Shown here: in pieces, positions 46,467 to 55,860 of the stretch | Layout: every line of letters begins with the position of its first letter | Position numbering within the stretch: the stretch's first letter is position 1 | Assembly (NCBI RefSeq): GCF_014050525.1 | Contig: NZ_JACGAG010000016.1 | Location: 1-55,904 of the forward strand | DNA: 55,904 nucleotides | Source of the DNA: Clostridium sp. cel8 | GTDB lineage: Bacteria; Bacillota; Clostridia; Clostridiales; Clostridiaceae | Direction: 5' to 3' | Translations under genes and position numbers: made by a program | Notes under the pieces: model-generated | What the model was told of the DNA's origin: nothing | The model's input: only the letters and a program-made list of their open reading frames with translations | The model's database searches: none

Positions 46467-47138
46467 TTAATTATAATGTAATTTTGTCATATATGCTTTT
46501 ATATGGCTAGACATTATATCTACAACTTGATCTATTGAAAGATTTGAAGAATCTATCTCTATTGCATTTTTAGCTTTTTTTAGTGGTGATTCTTTTCTAT
46601 TTGAATCAATATAATCTCTTTCTCGTATATCATTTAATATATCATCGTATTCTACAACTATACCTTTTTTAGTTAACTCGTCATATCTTCTTTTAGCTCT
46701 AGCCTCTGCACTTGCTGTCAAAAAAAATTTCAACGGTGCAGACTTTAATACAACAGTACCTATATCTCTTCCATCCATAACTACATTGTACTTATCTGAC
46801 ATATCTCTTTGCATTTGTACAAGTATATTTCTCACTTCTTTTATTGACGCATAATTTGATACATTATTTGTAACATATAATTCTCTTATTTCATCTTCAA
46901 CATCTTCTCCATTTACTATAAGTCTATTGTTTTTGAAATGCATCTCCAATGATTTAGTTAAATTATATATTGCGCTTATATTGCTACAATCTATTTTAGC
47001 TCTTAAACACATAAGCGTAACAGCTCTATACATGGATCCCGTATTTATGTATATAAAATCAAATTTTCTAGCTATTATATTTGCTATAGTACTTTTTCCT
47101 GCAGCTGCTGGACCATCTATTGCTATAGATATACTCAA
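46467..47138 (-). CDS. cmk: Cytidylate kinase
   Basis: Cmk phosphorylates CMP and dCMP. The 223-residue protein has the P-loop IAIDGPAAAGKST near its start, NTGSMYRAVT and DGRDIGTVV for the nucleotide sites. I chose TTG 47138, which has AGAGGAGAG about ten bases upstream; TTG 47159 lies upstream of that site. It directly precedes ispH-rpsA, a conserved order (cmk-ispH-rpsA) in clostridia. Confidence 0.92.
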   Translation of the reverse strand: MSISIAIDGPAAAGKSTIANIIARKFDFIYINTGSMYRAVTLMCLRAKIDCSNISAIYNLTKSLEMHFKNNRLIVNGEDVEDEIRELYVTNNVSNYASIKEVRNILVQMQRDMSDKYNVVMDGRDIGTVVLKSAPLKFFLTASAEARAKRRYDELTKKGIVVEYDDILNDIRERDYIDSNRKESPLKKAKNAIEIDSSNLSIDQVVDIMSSHIKAYMTKLHYN

Positions 47139-47236
47139 AATTTGTTTCTCTCCTCTCAAACTTGAGAAATAAAAAATATGATATTACATCTTATATATAT
47201 TCTATAAAAAAAAATAAAATCCTCTATTTTATGACA

Positions 47237-47605
47237 TTATTCATCTAATAAATCTTTTCTCAATTTTTTTGCATCATTTAGATATATAAATTTTTTCTTA
47301 TCTTTTTCTACATTTACAAGAAGAAGTAATCTTATACAAAGTGGAAGAAATCCATTTAAGTCTTTATCAACTTCCATTTCATTAAAATGCATTATTGCTA
47401 CATCAGATAAATTAAAATGCTCTCTTATAAATTTACCTGGATAAGCTTTTGTTATGTCATTTGTACATGATATTTCTATTGTGATTATGTCATTTAAGTC
47501 AATATCATTTGACTCTATAAGTTTTGAAAACAACTCAATAGATGCATTTTTTATTTCAGATTCATTATTCTCTTTTATAGTAGTAGCACCTCTTAATGCT
47601 ATCAT
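47237..47605 (-). CDS. aroH: Chorismate mutase, AroH type
   Basis: A 122-residue monofunctional AroH-class enzyme (trimeric pseudo-alpha-beta barrel) that turns chorismate into prephenate for Phe/Tyr. It starts MIALRGATTIKENNESEIKN with the catalytic Arg near position 5, and has ISCTNDITKAYPGKFIRE in the middle; further Arg residues lie in CIRLLLLV. It overlaps the upstream flavoprotein gene by 4 bp (ATGA-type overlap). With the trp operon it competes for chorismate. Confidence 0.9.
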   Translation of the reverse strand: MIALRGATTIKENNESEIKNASIELFSKLIESNDIDLNDIITIEISCTNDITKAYPGKFIREHFNLSDVAIMHFNEMEVDKDLNGFLPLCIRLLLLVNVEKDKKKFIYLNDAKKLRKDLLDE

Positions 47606-48837
47606 TTACTATCTACCCCACTTCCTGCACTAAACCCTGTAGACAGTGCAATTTGTATATTGAATCCTCCAGTATATCCATCAACATCAATAACTTCCCC
47701 AGCAAAATACAGGTTATCAATTAACTTTGACTTCATATTAGAAGGATTTATTTCTCTTGTAGTTACTCCACCAGATGTTACAATTGCTTCTTCTATAGGT
47801 CTAGATCCCTTTATATTAAGCTTAAATTGTTTTATATTTGAAACTAAGTTATACCTCTCTTTTTTTGTTATAGAGTTTACCTTCTTATCTGGATCTATTC
47901 CAGACATTTCAATAATAACTGGTATCATCTTTTTTGGAAGAAGTTTATCTAGTGAATTTTTAAAACTTTTATTTGAAAATTCCATAAAATCCTTTTGTAT
48001 TCTTTTATCAAGTTGTTCAGTAGAAAGCGCCGGTTTTAAATCTATAATGGCACTAAGTTTATCTTTATGCAGATTTTCTCCTACAACTCTACTACCACTT
48101 AAAACTATAGGTCCTGATATACCATAGTGTGTGAAAATCATTTCTCCAAATTCATCATATAATATTTTACCATGAGAATTCTTTATATAAAGCTCTACAT
48201 TTTTAAGTGACAGTCCTTGAAGTTTTTTTACTAAACTATCATAAATTTCTATAGGAACAAGTGAAGGAATTAATTTTTCTATACTATGTCCAAGTGATTT
48301 TGCCAAACGATATCCATCTCCAGTAGATCCTGTTTGAGGATATGACTTTCCACCTGTAGCAAGTATAAAATAATCTCCTTTAATAATAGTTCCATCTGAA
48401 AGTTTAACTGCATAAATTCTATTACCCTTATGTAAAAATTCTTTCACATTAGAATTCAATTTTATATCCACTTTATTTCTATGCAAACTCTTTTCCATAG
48501 CTTTTATTATGTCAGATGACTTATCTGAAACTGGAAAAACTCTATCTCCTCTTTCAACTTTTAACTTTACATCTAAATTGTTAAAAAAGTCAATAGTATC
48601 TTGATTTGTGAAAGTATACAATGAACTATACAAAAAATCAGCATTTCCTGGAATATAGTCAAAAAATTCACTTATATCTTTTGCATTTGTAACATTACAT
48701 CTTCCTTTACCACTTATGTACATCTTTTTACCTAGCTTTTCATTCTTCTCTAAAAGAATTGTAGAATTATGTTTAGAAGCTGTTATAGCAGCCATCATTC
48801 CAGCAGGTCCGCCACCAATTACTATCACCTTTGCCAT
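47602..48837 (-). CDS. NAD(P)/FAD-dependent oxidoreductase, HI0933/YhiN family
   Basis: A 411-residue flavoprotein: FAD-binding GGGPAGMMAAITAS at the N-terminus, KMYISGKGRCNVTNA (the signature of the HI0933 family), GGKSYPQTGSTGDGY, and the C-terminal FAD contact YFAGEVIDVDGYTGGFN. The family includes BaiN, which reduces bile-acid derivatives in gut clostridia, but most members have no known substrate. ATG 48837 follows GGACGG. It precedes aroH with overlap. Confidence 0.87.
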   Translation of the reverse strand: MAKVIVIGGGPAGMMAAITASKHNSTILLEKNEKLGKKMYISGKGRCNVTNAKDISEFFDYIPGNADFLYSSLYTFTNQDTIDFFNNLDVKLKVERGDRVFPVSDKSSDIIKAMEKSLHRNKVDIKLNSNVKEFLHKGNRIYAVKLSDGTIIKGDYFILATGGKSYPQTGSTGDGYRLAKSLGHSIEKLIPSLVPIEIYDSLVKKLQGLSLKNVELYIKNSHGKILYDEFGEMIFTHYGISGPIVLSGSRVVGENLHKDKLSAIIDLKPALSTEQLDKRIQKDFMEFSNKSFKNSLDKLLPKKMIPVIIEMSGIDPDKKVNSITKKERYNLVSNIKQFKLNIKGSRPIEEAIVTSGGVTTREINPSNMKSKLIDNLYFAGEVIDVDGYTGGFNIQIALSTGFSAGSGVDSK

Positions 48838-48950
48838 AAATTCATCCGTCCTATTAAAATAGTTTAACCTCTATAAAATATATTATCATTTATACTCTCT
48901 ATTTTAAATAGATTTCAAATAAAATAGGAATTATAAATTACTTTTTTATT

Positions 48951-49823
48951 TTACTGACTCTTAAATGAATAAACTCCATATTCCTGCCATATATTTTCCA
49001 AATTACTAAATGTAGATGATATTTTTTCCTTTTCTCTAAGTCCTACAGAAACTATAAGTGCATTTATTACACTAAGTGGTGCTACAAGAGAATCTACAAA
49101 AGAAGCCATATTACTTTGTGCAATTAGTGTGTAATCAGCAGCTGATGCAAGTGGTGAAAGTAAGCTATCAGTTATTGCAACAACCTCAGCTCCTCTACTC
49201 TTTGCAAATGCCAAAGACTCTATAGTTCTTGATGCATATCTTGGAAAACCTATACCTATTACAAGATCATCTTCCTTTAAGTTTATCATCTGTTCAAATA
49301 TGTCACTTATTCCATAGCCAACAACTTTTACATTGTCAAGTATTAAATTTAGGTAAAATCCTAAAAAATCTGCTATGGCAGTAGAACTTCTAAGTCCTAT
49401 TATGTATATTTTTTTTGCTTTAAATATACTATTTATGACTTCATCAAAAGTCTTATGATTTATTTTTTCAAGAGTTGACCTTATATTTTCCATATCAGCT
49501 TTTAATACACCTTTTAATGGATTTTCCTGGCTTACTATATCATTTGAAAGTTCAATTCTCTGTACAGTTGTCAATTTATTTTTTATTAGTTCTTGAAGAG
49601 CTTTTTGCAATTTTGGATATCCTAAAAATCCAAGTTCATTAGCAAATCTTACTACTGTAGATTCACTAACACCTACACTTACTCCTAATTTGGCCGCTGT
49701 CATAAAAGCAGCTTTGTCATAATGTTTTAATATGTATTCAGCTATTAGCTTTTGCCCTTTGCTAAGTCTTGGAAATTTAACTTGGATAGTTCTCATTAAA
49801 TCTTGTTTATTTATATCTTCCAT
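48951..49823 (-). CDS. RpiR/MurR-type transcriptional regulator
   Basis: A 290-residue regulator: N-terminal HTH_6 domain (residues 1-78, SVGVSESTVVRFANELGFLG) and a C-terminal SIS sugar-phosphate binding domain (about 125-260, IIGLRSSTAIADFLG, GIGFPRYASRTIE). RpiR proteins usually sense phosphosugars. No sugar gene is next to it, so the target is not known. ATG 49823 follows GAGAGGAATG. Dispersed element copy D lies about 90 bp upstream in the same orientation. Confidence 0.85.
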   Translation of the reverse strand: MEDINKQDLMRTIQVKFPRLSKGQKLIAEYILKHYDKAAFMTAAKLGVSVGVSESTVVRFANELGFLGYPKLQKALQELIKNKLTTVQRIELSNDIVSQENPLKGVLKADMENIRSTLEKINHKTFDEVINSIFKAKKIYIIGLRSSTAIADFLGFYLNLILDNVKVVGYGISDIFEQMINLKEDDLVIGIGFPRYASRTIESLAFAKSRGAEVVAITDSLLSPLASAADYTLIAQSNMASFVDSLVAPLSVINALIVSVGLREKEKISSTFSNLENIWQEYGVYSFKSQ

Positions 49824-49911
49824 AATTATTTCATTCCTCTCTTTTTTCCTTTAACTTATGCAACTTTTATTTCATTTTAACATCTATTGAATATATTATC
49901 AACTTATCTTT

Positions 49912-49950
49912 CATTTTGTTTACTTTTGTTTTTAATTTACATAATATTTA
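49912..49950 (-). repeat. Dispersed intergenic element, copy D
   Basis: On the minus strand: TAAATATTATG (49950-49940), TAAATTA, a 9-nt A-rich run and GTAAAC (49923-49918), then AAAATGA. It lies between rluB-type and rpiR-type genes, co-oriented with the rpiR-type gene. Confidence 0.7.
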
Positions 49951-49970
49951 ATATGTTAATATATCTTATA

Positions 49971-50005
49971 AAAAAAATAGAGAGGTTAATTTACCTCAAC
50001 TATTT
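49971..50005 (-). terminator. Terminator after the pseudouridine synthase gene
   Basis: AAATAG...GAGGT pairs with AACCTC...CTATTT and is followed by a T run (A run at 49971-49977 on plus). It overlaps the stop of the pseudouridine synthase gene. Confidence 0.75.
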
Positions 50006-50710
50006 GTTAAAAATTTCATTGATTTCCTTACTAGTCAAATATCTCCACTCTCCAATTTTTAAATCATTCAATTTTATATTACCAATAGCAATTCTTTTAA
50101 GTGTTATGACGGGATGGCCTATTTTCTCGCACATCTTTCTTATCTGCCTATTTTTTCCTTCATGTATCTTAATTTTAACTTCAGATGTGTATTTATCATA
50201 TCTTAATACCTTAATACTTGCTTTACTAGTTACATACCCTCCTATATCAATTCCATTTTCAAATCGCTCTATATCCTCATGGCTCAAATTTCCCTTTACC
50301 TTTGCAATATACACTTTATCCTTTTGAAATTTTGGATGCATTATATTATTACAGATAGCACCATCATTAGTTAATAACAGAAGTCCAGATGTATCCATAT
50401 CCAATCTTCCAATTGGATAAATTCTTTCATTTACTTTTACAATATCAAGAACTGTTTTTCTGTTTCTTTCGTCATTTACTGTACATATATATCCTACTGG
50501 TTTATTGAGTGCTATATATACTTTATGAGATTCCATATGTATTACCTTTGAGTCAAGCTCAACTACATCTTTTTTCGTGTCTACCTTTGTACCAAGTTTA
50601 TTTACAATAACTCCATTTACTTTAACTCTATTTTTAAGTATCATATCTTCACATTTTCTTCTTGATGCAACTCCACAATAAGCCATGTATTTCTGTAACC
50701 TATATATCAT
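50000..50710 (-). CDS. rluB: rRNA pseudouridine synthase, RsuA/RluB family
   Basis: A 236-residue enzyme: N-terminal S4 RNA-binding domain (RLQKYMAYCGVASRRKCEDM) and a catalytic domain with the nucleophile Asp in GRLDMDTSGLLLLTNDG (about 97-113), then KVYIAKVKG and EGKNRQIRKMCEKIGHPV. RluB acts on 23S U2605 and RsuA on 16S U516; the sequence alone does not fully separate them. ATG 50710 has CAGGTGATAAAG. It is monocistronic between terminators. Confidence 0.88.
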   Translation of the reverse strand: MIYRLQKYMAYCGVASRRKCEDMILKNRVKVNGVIVNKLGTKVDTKKDVVELDSKVIHMESHKVYIALNKPVGYICTVNDERNRKTVLDIVKVNERIYPIGRLDMDTSGLLLLTNDGAICNNIMHPKFQKDKVYIAKVKGNLSHEDIERFENGIDIGGYVTSKASIKVLRYDKYTSEVKIKIHEGKNRQIRKMCEKIGHPVITLKRIAIGNIKLNDLKIGEWRYLTSKEINEIFNK

Positions 50711-50746
50711 ACTTTATCACCTGCAAAATTATCATAATTTAATTAT

Positions 50747-50788
50747 AAAAAAGTTGATCAACATTCTTAAGAAAACGCCAACCAACTT
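50747..50788 (-). terminator. Terminator after the glycosyltransferase gene
   Basis: On the minus strand AGTTGGTTGGCG...TTCTT pairs with AAGAATGTTGATCAACT (G-T wobbles), followed by TTTTTTATAA. Confidence 0.75.
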
Positions 50789-50807
50789 ATTATACTTTTT
50801 ATACCTT

Positions 50808-52217
50808 CTATTCCACTTCTTGAATTCCTATCTGTCTTATATGTTTTGTGTGACTCCATTCTTTTTTGTTCTTGTCCAATATTCCTTGTATTGTAATTGG
50901 TATCCATGTCAAAGTGTATATTCCATACAAAAGATACCAAATAAATAACTTTATAGATTTTTTCTTATCAACAATTCCTATTGTTACTATAAATATAGCT
51001 AAATATACTGCATTTCCAAGTAACACTTGTGAAAATGTTGGAGATGCAAATATATATGACAGTATCACAACATTTAAAGAGTAAAGTCCAAATATATAAA
51101 ACATCTTCTTAGATAATTTTTTCTCAAGAAGCATTATAAATGGAGTGAATAAAAATTGGAATATACTAAATAGCTTCCATAAAACTTGTGTAAATGTATT
51201 TTCATCAAAGAGATAATTTATTACAAATATATTAAAACCATGATTACTCTGAAGTAGTGTTAAAAGTGCCGCAACTCCCATAAAAAGCGTTATAAAAGGT
51301 TGTATTGTATAAAGAGCACAGTCAAGTGCAGTTAAGCTTCTATCCTTTACCGCTTTTTTAAACAATTTAAAAAAGAATCTAGAAGATACATCTGTAAATC
51401 CCTGCATCCACCTCTTTCTCTGGCTCCATGATTGTCTGAGTGTAAGTGGTTTTTCATCGTAAACAATAGCATTATGTGCCCATCCAACTTTATAACCATT
51501 TAACACTAATTTGCAAGTAAACTCCAAATCTTCAGTAAGGCATGTAACTCCCCATCCTAATTTCTTTAATATAGAAGTTTCCACACAAAATCCTGTTCCT
51601 CCTATTTGATTGGAAAGACCTAAATTTGCCCTTGCAAGTTGGAACAATCTATTTACTGTCCAAAATGATATTGAATAAGACTCTGTTATCCATGAATCAT
51701 CTGGATTCTTACTATCTATGTAACCTTGAACTACTTTGTAACCCTGAACTAACTTATAATTCATCTCATTTAAAAAGTTTTTTGATACAAGATTATCTGC
51801 GTCAAAAATAGCTATTGCATCATAATATTTGTCCATCTTAAATATCTTGTTGAACATCCATTCAAGTGCATATCCCTTACCCCTTTTATCAGGAACATTT
51901 CTCTCACAAACATTTACGTTATATCTTCTTGCTATTTCAGCAGTTTTATCTGAACAATTATCTGCAATAACAAAAATATCATACATATCTTTAGGATATT
52001 CAATATCTTGTAGGCTCTCTATTATCTTTCCAATAACCACTTCCTCATTATGAGCTGCAACTAAAAGTGCAAATCTCTTCTGTGGAGCACAGTTCTTTGC
52101 ACCATCGTCTTTCTTTTTATAAATTCCAAACAAAGAAAGCACCAAATAGTACACAGTAAACAATAACACGGTTATTTGAAAAACAAATGTAAAGTCGAAA
52201 ACAAAATTTTTCATCAT
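50808..52217 (-). CDS. Membrane glycosyltransferase family 2 (processive, BcsA/IcaA-like)
   Basis: A 469-residue enzyme with one N-terminal transmembrane helix, a cytoplasmic GT-A domain and three to four C-terminal helices. Motifs: ADNCSDKTAE, FDADN (metal and nucleotide-sugar binding), TEDLEF (catalytic Asp) and QRKRW (Q-x-x-R-W, typical of processive synthases). The product may be an exopolysaccharide; its sugar is unknown. ATG 52217 follows AAGGAAGG; upstream codons lack a site. No other polysaccharide gene is adjacent. Confidence 0.86.
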   Translation of the reverse strand: MMKNFVFDFTFVFQITVLLFTVYYLVLSLFGIYKKKDDGAKNCAPQKRFALLVAAHNEEVVIGKIIESLQDIEYPKDMYDIFVIADNCSDKTAEIARRYNVNVCERNVPDKRGKGYALEWMFNKIFKMDKYYDAIAIFDADNLVSKNFLNEMNYKLVQGYKVVQGYIDSKNPDDSWITESYSISFWTVNRLFQLARANLGLSNQIGGTGFCVETSILKKLGWGVTCLTEDLEFTCKLVLNGYKVGWAHNAIVYDEKPLTLRQSWSQRKRWMQGFTDVSSRFFFKLFKKAVKDRSLTALDCALYTIQPFITLFMGVAALLTLLQSNHGFNIFVINYLFDENTFTQVLWKLFSIFQFLFTPFIMLLEKKLSKKMFYIFGLYSLNVVILSYIFASPTFSQVLLGNAVYLAIFIVTIGIVDKKKSIKLFIWYLLYGIYTLTWIPITIQGILDKNKKEWSHTKHIRQIGIQEVE

Positions 52218-52262
52218 AAAAATCCTTCCTTTTATGTTTTTCCATCCAATTTTTAAACACAT

Positions 52263-52681
52263 TTTTAATTCTTAAGTACAAATAAAATTAGATTTCTACA
52301 ATATCTAAACAATTTTAAAGTTACATATTAAAATAACCTATATAATACTATCACACTTTTAAGTTTATTGCATATAAATTTAAACTCAATAATTATTAAA
52401 TTTAACTATGACAATATTATATTTTACTACTTAACTTATTATATCACTCTATGTTAACTTTTTTTAACTTTAGATTAAGATATTTTTATTTTTTAACTTG
52501 TAATATATACTTATCTTACTATATAAAATTAATTTAACCATATATCAATTATAATATAAGTAATTACAAGTATTTTATATTTTATATATTATATATTTAA
52601 AAATACAAACTGTAACATATCTTTTGTGATATCATAGTATAGTGTTTTCTTACTATATTTAAAGGAGCTGAAATCTATAAA
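52263..52681. other. AT-rich divergent intergenic region, no gene seen
   Basis: This spacer lies upstream of both the glycosyltransferase and tcdA genes. It holds several TTAACT/GTTAAC runs (around 52433-52500) but no clear promoter, leader RNA or coding frame that I can defend. Confidence 0.5.
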
Positions 52682-53452
52682 ATGAAACAAAATTCACTTT
52701 CAAGAACAGAACTTTTAATTGGAAAAGAGTCAATTGAAAAATTAAGAAAAAGTACAGTAGTCATATTGGGATTAGGTGGTGTAGGAAGCTTTTCTCTTGA
52801 AGCCATAGCAAGATCTGGAGTTGGAAATATAATAATAGTTGACGATGACACTGTATGTTTAACAAACATAAACAGACAGATACACGCAAGCTTTAAAACT
52901 ATAGGGAAAGCAAAAGTAGATGTCATGAAAGAGAGAGTTCTTAGCATAAATCCAAATTGCAATATAAAATCCTATCAAACTTTTATAACTAGTAAAAACA
53001 TAGATGAAATAATACCTAAAAATGTAGACTTTGTAATTGACGCCATTGATACAGTATCCTCAAAAATATCTGTTGTAGTATGGTGCAAAAAAAATAATAT
53101 AGATATAATAAGTTGCATGGGAACAGGTAATAAATTAGATCCAACTAAATTTAAAATAGCAGATATATATGATACTAAAATATGTCCATTAGCTAAGGTA
53201 ATGCGACATGAGCTTAGAAAACTTAAAATAAAAGATTTAAAGGTGTTATATTCTGAAGAAATACCAATTAAACCAAAAGTAGATGAAGTTGTGACCTGCA
53301 TTGATGGTTGTGTATGTGTTAGTGGATCTAAAAAATGCTCTAAAAAGCGCCAAATTCCAGCAAGCATATCTTTTGTTCCTCCTGTTGCAGGTATGATAAT
53401 AGCCGGTGAAGTTATAAAATCTATAATAGGAATTAATGATAAGACCTTTTAA
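52682..53452 (+). CDS. tcdA: tRNA threonylcarbamoyladenosine dehydratase TcdA
   Basis: A 256-residue E1-like ThiF/MoeB family enzyme that uses ATP to cyclise t6A37 of tRNA to ct6A. The nucleotide-binding GLGGVGSFSLEAIARSG is at about 31-47, the DDD Asp pair in IIVDDDTVCLTNINRQ follows, and the C-terminal half has Cys residues in CIDGCVCVSGSKKC. The SD AAAGGAG is 14 bases from ATG, longer than usual. It ends 4 bp inside the convergent channel gene. Confidence 0.9.
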   Translation: MKQNSLSRTELLIGKESIEKLRKSTVVILGLGGVGSFSLEAIARSGVGNIIIVDDDTVCLTNINRQIHASFKTIGKAKVDVMKERVLSINPNCNIKSYQTFITSKNIDEIIPKNVDFVIDAIDTVSSKISVVVWCKKNNIDIISCMGTGNKLDPTKFKIADIYDTKICPLAKVMRHELRKLKIKDLKVLYSEEIPIKPKVDEVVTCIDGCVCVSGSKKCSKKRQIPASISFVPPVAGMIIAGEVIKSIIGINDKTF

Positions 53453-54318
53453 TCCTTATCAAAAAAAATCAGTGAAACAAATACTCCACTTACTACAACA
53501 CCAATTATAGTTTCTATTATTACCATTATACGAACAACTGTAGAATTTGGAAGTATGTCACCATAGCCTAGTGTTGTTATGGTGACTGCACTAAAATAAA
53601 TAAAATTCCATATAGGATATGTAAAATTTCCATAGGATACTTCCTTTAACACAAATGGACTCTTATCTGGAAAACATATTGAATTCTTCATAAGCTGTTG
53701 AAAATAAAAATTTAATGGATATATACAACTTTTATCCCCAAAATATTCTTTTTTTATTATGTCATAGTTATCTACCCATATATAAATAGTATCTATCTTT
53801 CTAAATTCATTTAAATAAGTTTTGTCATATATTAAATACCTATCTTTACTTTTATCATTTAATAAATAAAAATTTACTTTAAGTTTATAACTGTTAAATC
53901 CACCATTTATTTTACTTTCACCCATATTCGTTACACTTATATGAGTAGCCTTTCTTTTAAGCATTAAAAAGTAATAATAATCTGCCCAATTTTCTCCAAG
54001 TGTCCTATCAAACACAAAACTGCAATTTTTATATATAGAATTGTTAAGCACATTAAGTTTAACTACAGGTCTTTTATATTCATCAGTTAGAATCAACTTT
54101 CTTATACTTGCATCAAGTTCACTGTTATAATTGTTTATTTTCATCTTCTTCTTAAATACATTTACCTTAGTATCCAAATTTATATCATTTTGAAATATAA
54201 AGAACTCTCCATTTGAATGATTTGCTATATTCCAATACATAACCCCAAATAATATTAATACAAATATATAAGTAAAGAAAATCCCATAAATAAAATACTT
54301 TTTTTTAGACCACCTCAT
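53449..54318 (-). CDS. Two-helix potassium channel with large extracellular domain
   Basis: A 289-residue membrane protein: helix 1 at about 8-30, pore helix and selectivity filter TLGYGD at 249-254 (TVGYG-type), helix 2 at about 262-286. About 200 residues lie between helix 1 and the pore, where a KcsA-type channel has only a short turret. The insert is polar, with two cysteines (Cys198 and Cys215 region) and no recognised domain. No cytoplasmic RCK domain follows. K+ selectivity is inferred from the filter. Confidence 0.83.
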   Translation of the reverse strand: MRWSKKKYFIYGIFFTYIFVLILFGVMYWNIANHSNGEFFIFQNDINLDTKVNVFKKKMKINNYNSELDASIRKLILTDEYKRPVVKLNVLNNSIYKNCSFVFDRTLGENWADYYYFLMLKRKATHISVTNMGESKINGGFNSYKLKVNFYLLNDKSKDRYLIYDKTYLNEFRKIDTIYIWVDNYDIIKKEYFGDKSCIYPLNFYFQQLMKNSICFPDKSPFVLKEVSYGNFTYPIWNFIYFSAVTITTLGYGDILPNSTVVRIMVIIETIIGVVVSGVFVSLIFFDKD

Positions 54319-54420
54319 ATGTACCTCGTATTTATATATTTTTATTCCTATATAATGATTCTATGTAGTATATATATTCTAGTATTCTTAAATTTTAATT
54401 CTCATCTTATTAAATTTAAA

Positions 54421-54442
54421 AAGCAGGATAAAAATCCTGCCT
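54421..54442 (-). terminator. Terminator after the patatin gene
   Basis: GCAGGAT (54423-54429) pairs with ATCCTGC (54434-54440); on the minus strand a T-rich tract follows. It lies just past the patatin stop. Confidence 0.8.
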
Positions 54443-54446
54443 TACT

Positions 54447-55364
54447 CTAAGCATAGTAGTCTCTAATATATTTTTCAAAACTCCAAAATCTCAAGAATTT
54501 TTTAGCACTTTCATATCCGGAATTAAAAAGCTTCATTTTCATATCATGAGATATAGTAAAATCAGTAGCTTTTACCCCAAGTGTTGGAATAAACACAGTT
54601 CTCACAGCATCCTTATCTTTCACATATATTTCTTCATTTTTATCTATCATAGTTCCAACTATGTCAAATAGATAAGACACGAAATCCATTTTGCTAGTAG
54701 CACTATAGCTTTTATTACTATCTACTAATTTAAATCCTATAGTAGGCCTTAAAGGTTTTTCTTTAGTATCAAAAATCCATATTGGAAAGTTACTCAATAT
54801 ACCTCCATCAACTATATAGCTACATCTATTTTGATGATAGAACTTAACTGGTTTAAAATAAAATGGAATGCTTATACTCATTTTTACAGCTTTAGATACT
54901 TGAAAATTCATTGGATTTAATCCATATTTTGATAAGTCATCTGGTAATATTATAATATTTTTTTCAGTTACATCAGAAGCCACTATTTTTAATTTTGACT
55001 TTCCATTTTCACTTATATCATAAAATGTGCTTTTACCTTTTTTTAGCATAAGCTCCTTTATAAAATGCTCTACTGCATTTGTAGAATACAGTCCCTTATC
55101 TTTTAATAAACTTATAAACTTTCTAAGTAAATTCATATTATATATCTTTCTCTTTTTAAAGAAATCCCGATAATCTATGTCCATCATTATAGATTTTAAC
55201 TCATATCCGCTATATCCTGCAGATACTAGTGCAGCAATAATAGCTCCAGCAGATGTACCTGCAGCCCTATTTATTTCATATCCATGGTCTTCAAAACAAC
55301 AAATTGCTCCAATTAGTCCAATTCCTTTAACTCCACCCCCATCAAATACAACGTCAATTTTCAT
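54447..55364 (-). CDS. Patatin-like phospholipase
   Basis: A 305-residue lipid acyl hydrolase of the RssA/patatin family. The oxyanion hole DGGGVKG is at 8-14, nucleophile Ser38 in GTSAG and Asp186 of the Ser-Asp dyad in VDGGIL. No signal peptide is seen, so it is likely cytoplasmic or membrane-peripheral. The substrate may be phospholipid or neutral lipid. ATG 55364 follows GAGGTGATGAT. Confidence 0.9.
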   Translation of the reverse strand: MKIDVVFDGGGVKGIGLIGAICCFEDHGYEINRAAGTSAGAIIAALVSAGYSGYELKSIMMDIDYRDFFKKRKIYNMNLLRKFISLLKDKGLYSTNAVEHFIKELMLKKGKSTFYDISENGKSKLKIVASDVTEKNIIILPDDLSKYGLNPMNFQVSKAVKMSISIPFYFKPVKFYHQNRCSYIVDGGILSNFPIWIFDTKEKPLRPTIGFKLVDSNKSYSATSKMDFVSYLFDIVGTMIDKNEEIYVKDKDAVRTVFIPTLGVKATDFTISHDMKMKLFNSGYESAKKFLRFWSFEKYIRDYYA

Positions 55365-55484
55365 ATCATCACCTCAATACATAGATATGTAATTAAAAAC
55401 ATAATTCTACTTTTCCATAGAATATTTTTTATCAAAATTGAGAATAATAACTTTAAATAAGATTCCTAAAAGAGGTGTTATTTC

Positions 55485-55829
55485 ATGAGAATTGAAATTT
55501 ATTATAATGGAATAAAAAATGCAAATGATGCATTGGATCGATTTAAAAATGAAGGTTTCACAAACTCTGCAGTTGATTTAAATGACAATTACATAGATTT
55601 TGACAACTATGAGTACAGTTTTTCAAATGCTATATCAAGCAAAGGTGTATTTTCAGATAACGAACAAAAATCATTTCAAGCAAGTGATGGAATGGGCAAT
55701 TTCAGTGATGTATTGACCTCTAGCTATAAAGTTGTAGTAAACACAGATCCACTGTATTCAGAGGATAAAATAAAAAATTTAAAAAAAATAATAGAGGAAA
55801 CTGGAGGGAATTTAAAAACTACAATTTAA
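55485..55829 (+). CDS. Small acidic protein of unknown function
   Basis: A 114-residue soluble protein that I do not recognise. It begins MRIEIYYNGIKNANDALDRF, and its N-terminus and its last third (EDKIKNLKKIIEETGGNL) suggest a small alpha/beta fold like a ferredoxin-type or DUF1269-like stress domain, but this is a guess. ATG has AAAGAGGTG upstream. It is divergent from the patatin gene and followed by a strong terminator. Confidence 0.6.
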   Translation: MRIEIYYNGIKNANDALDRFKNEGFTNSAVDLNDNYIDFDNYEYSFSNAISSKGVFSDNEQKSFQASDGMGNFSDVLTSSYKVVVNTDPLYSEDKIKNLKKIIEETGGNLKTTI

Positions 55830-55836
55830 TAAATAT

Positions 55837-55860
55837 CCACCAGCTTAGCTGGTGGTTTTT
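55837..55860 (+). terminator. Terminator after the last gene
   Basis: CCACCAG pairs with CTGGTGG (55837-55855, short CTTAG loop) and is followed by TTTTT. A hairpin of this type is also common at IS200/IS605 ends. Confidence 0.75.

Noticed and set aside
50751-50760. GTTGATCAAC palindrome as an operator.
   Set aside because: It is part of the terminator stem of the glycosyltransferase gene.
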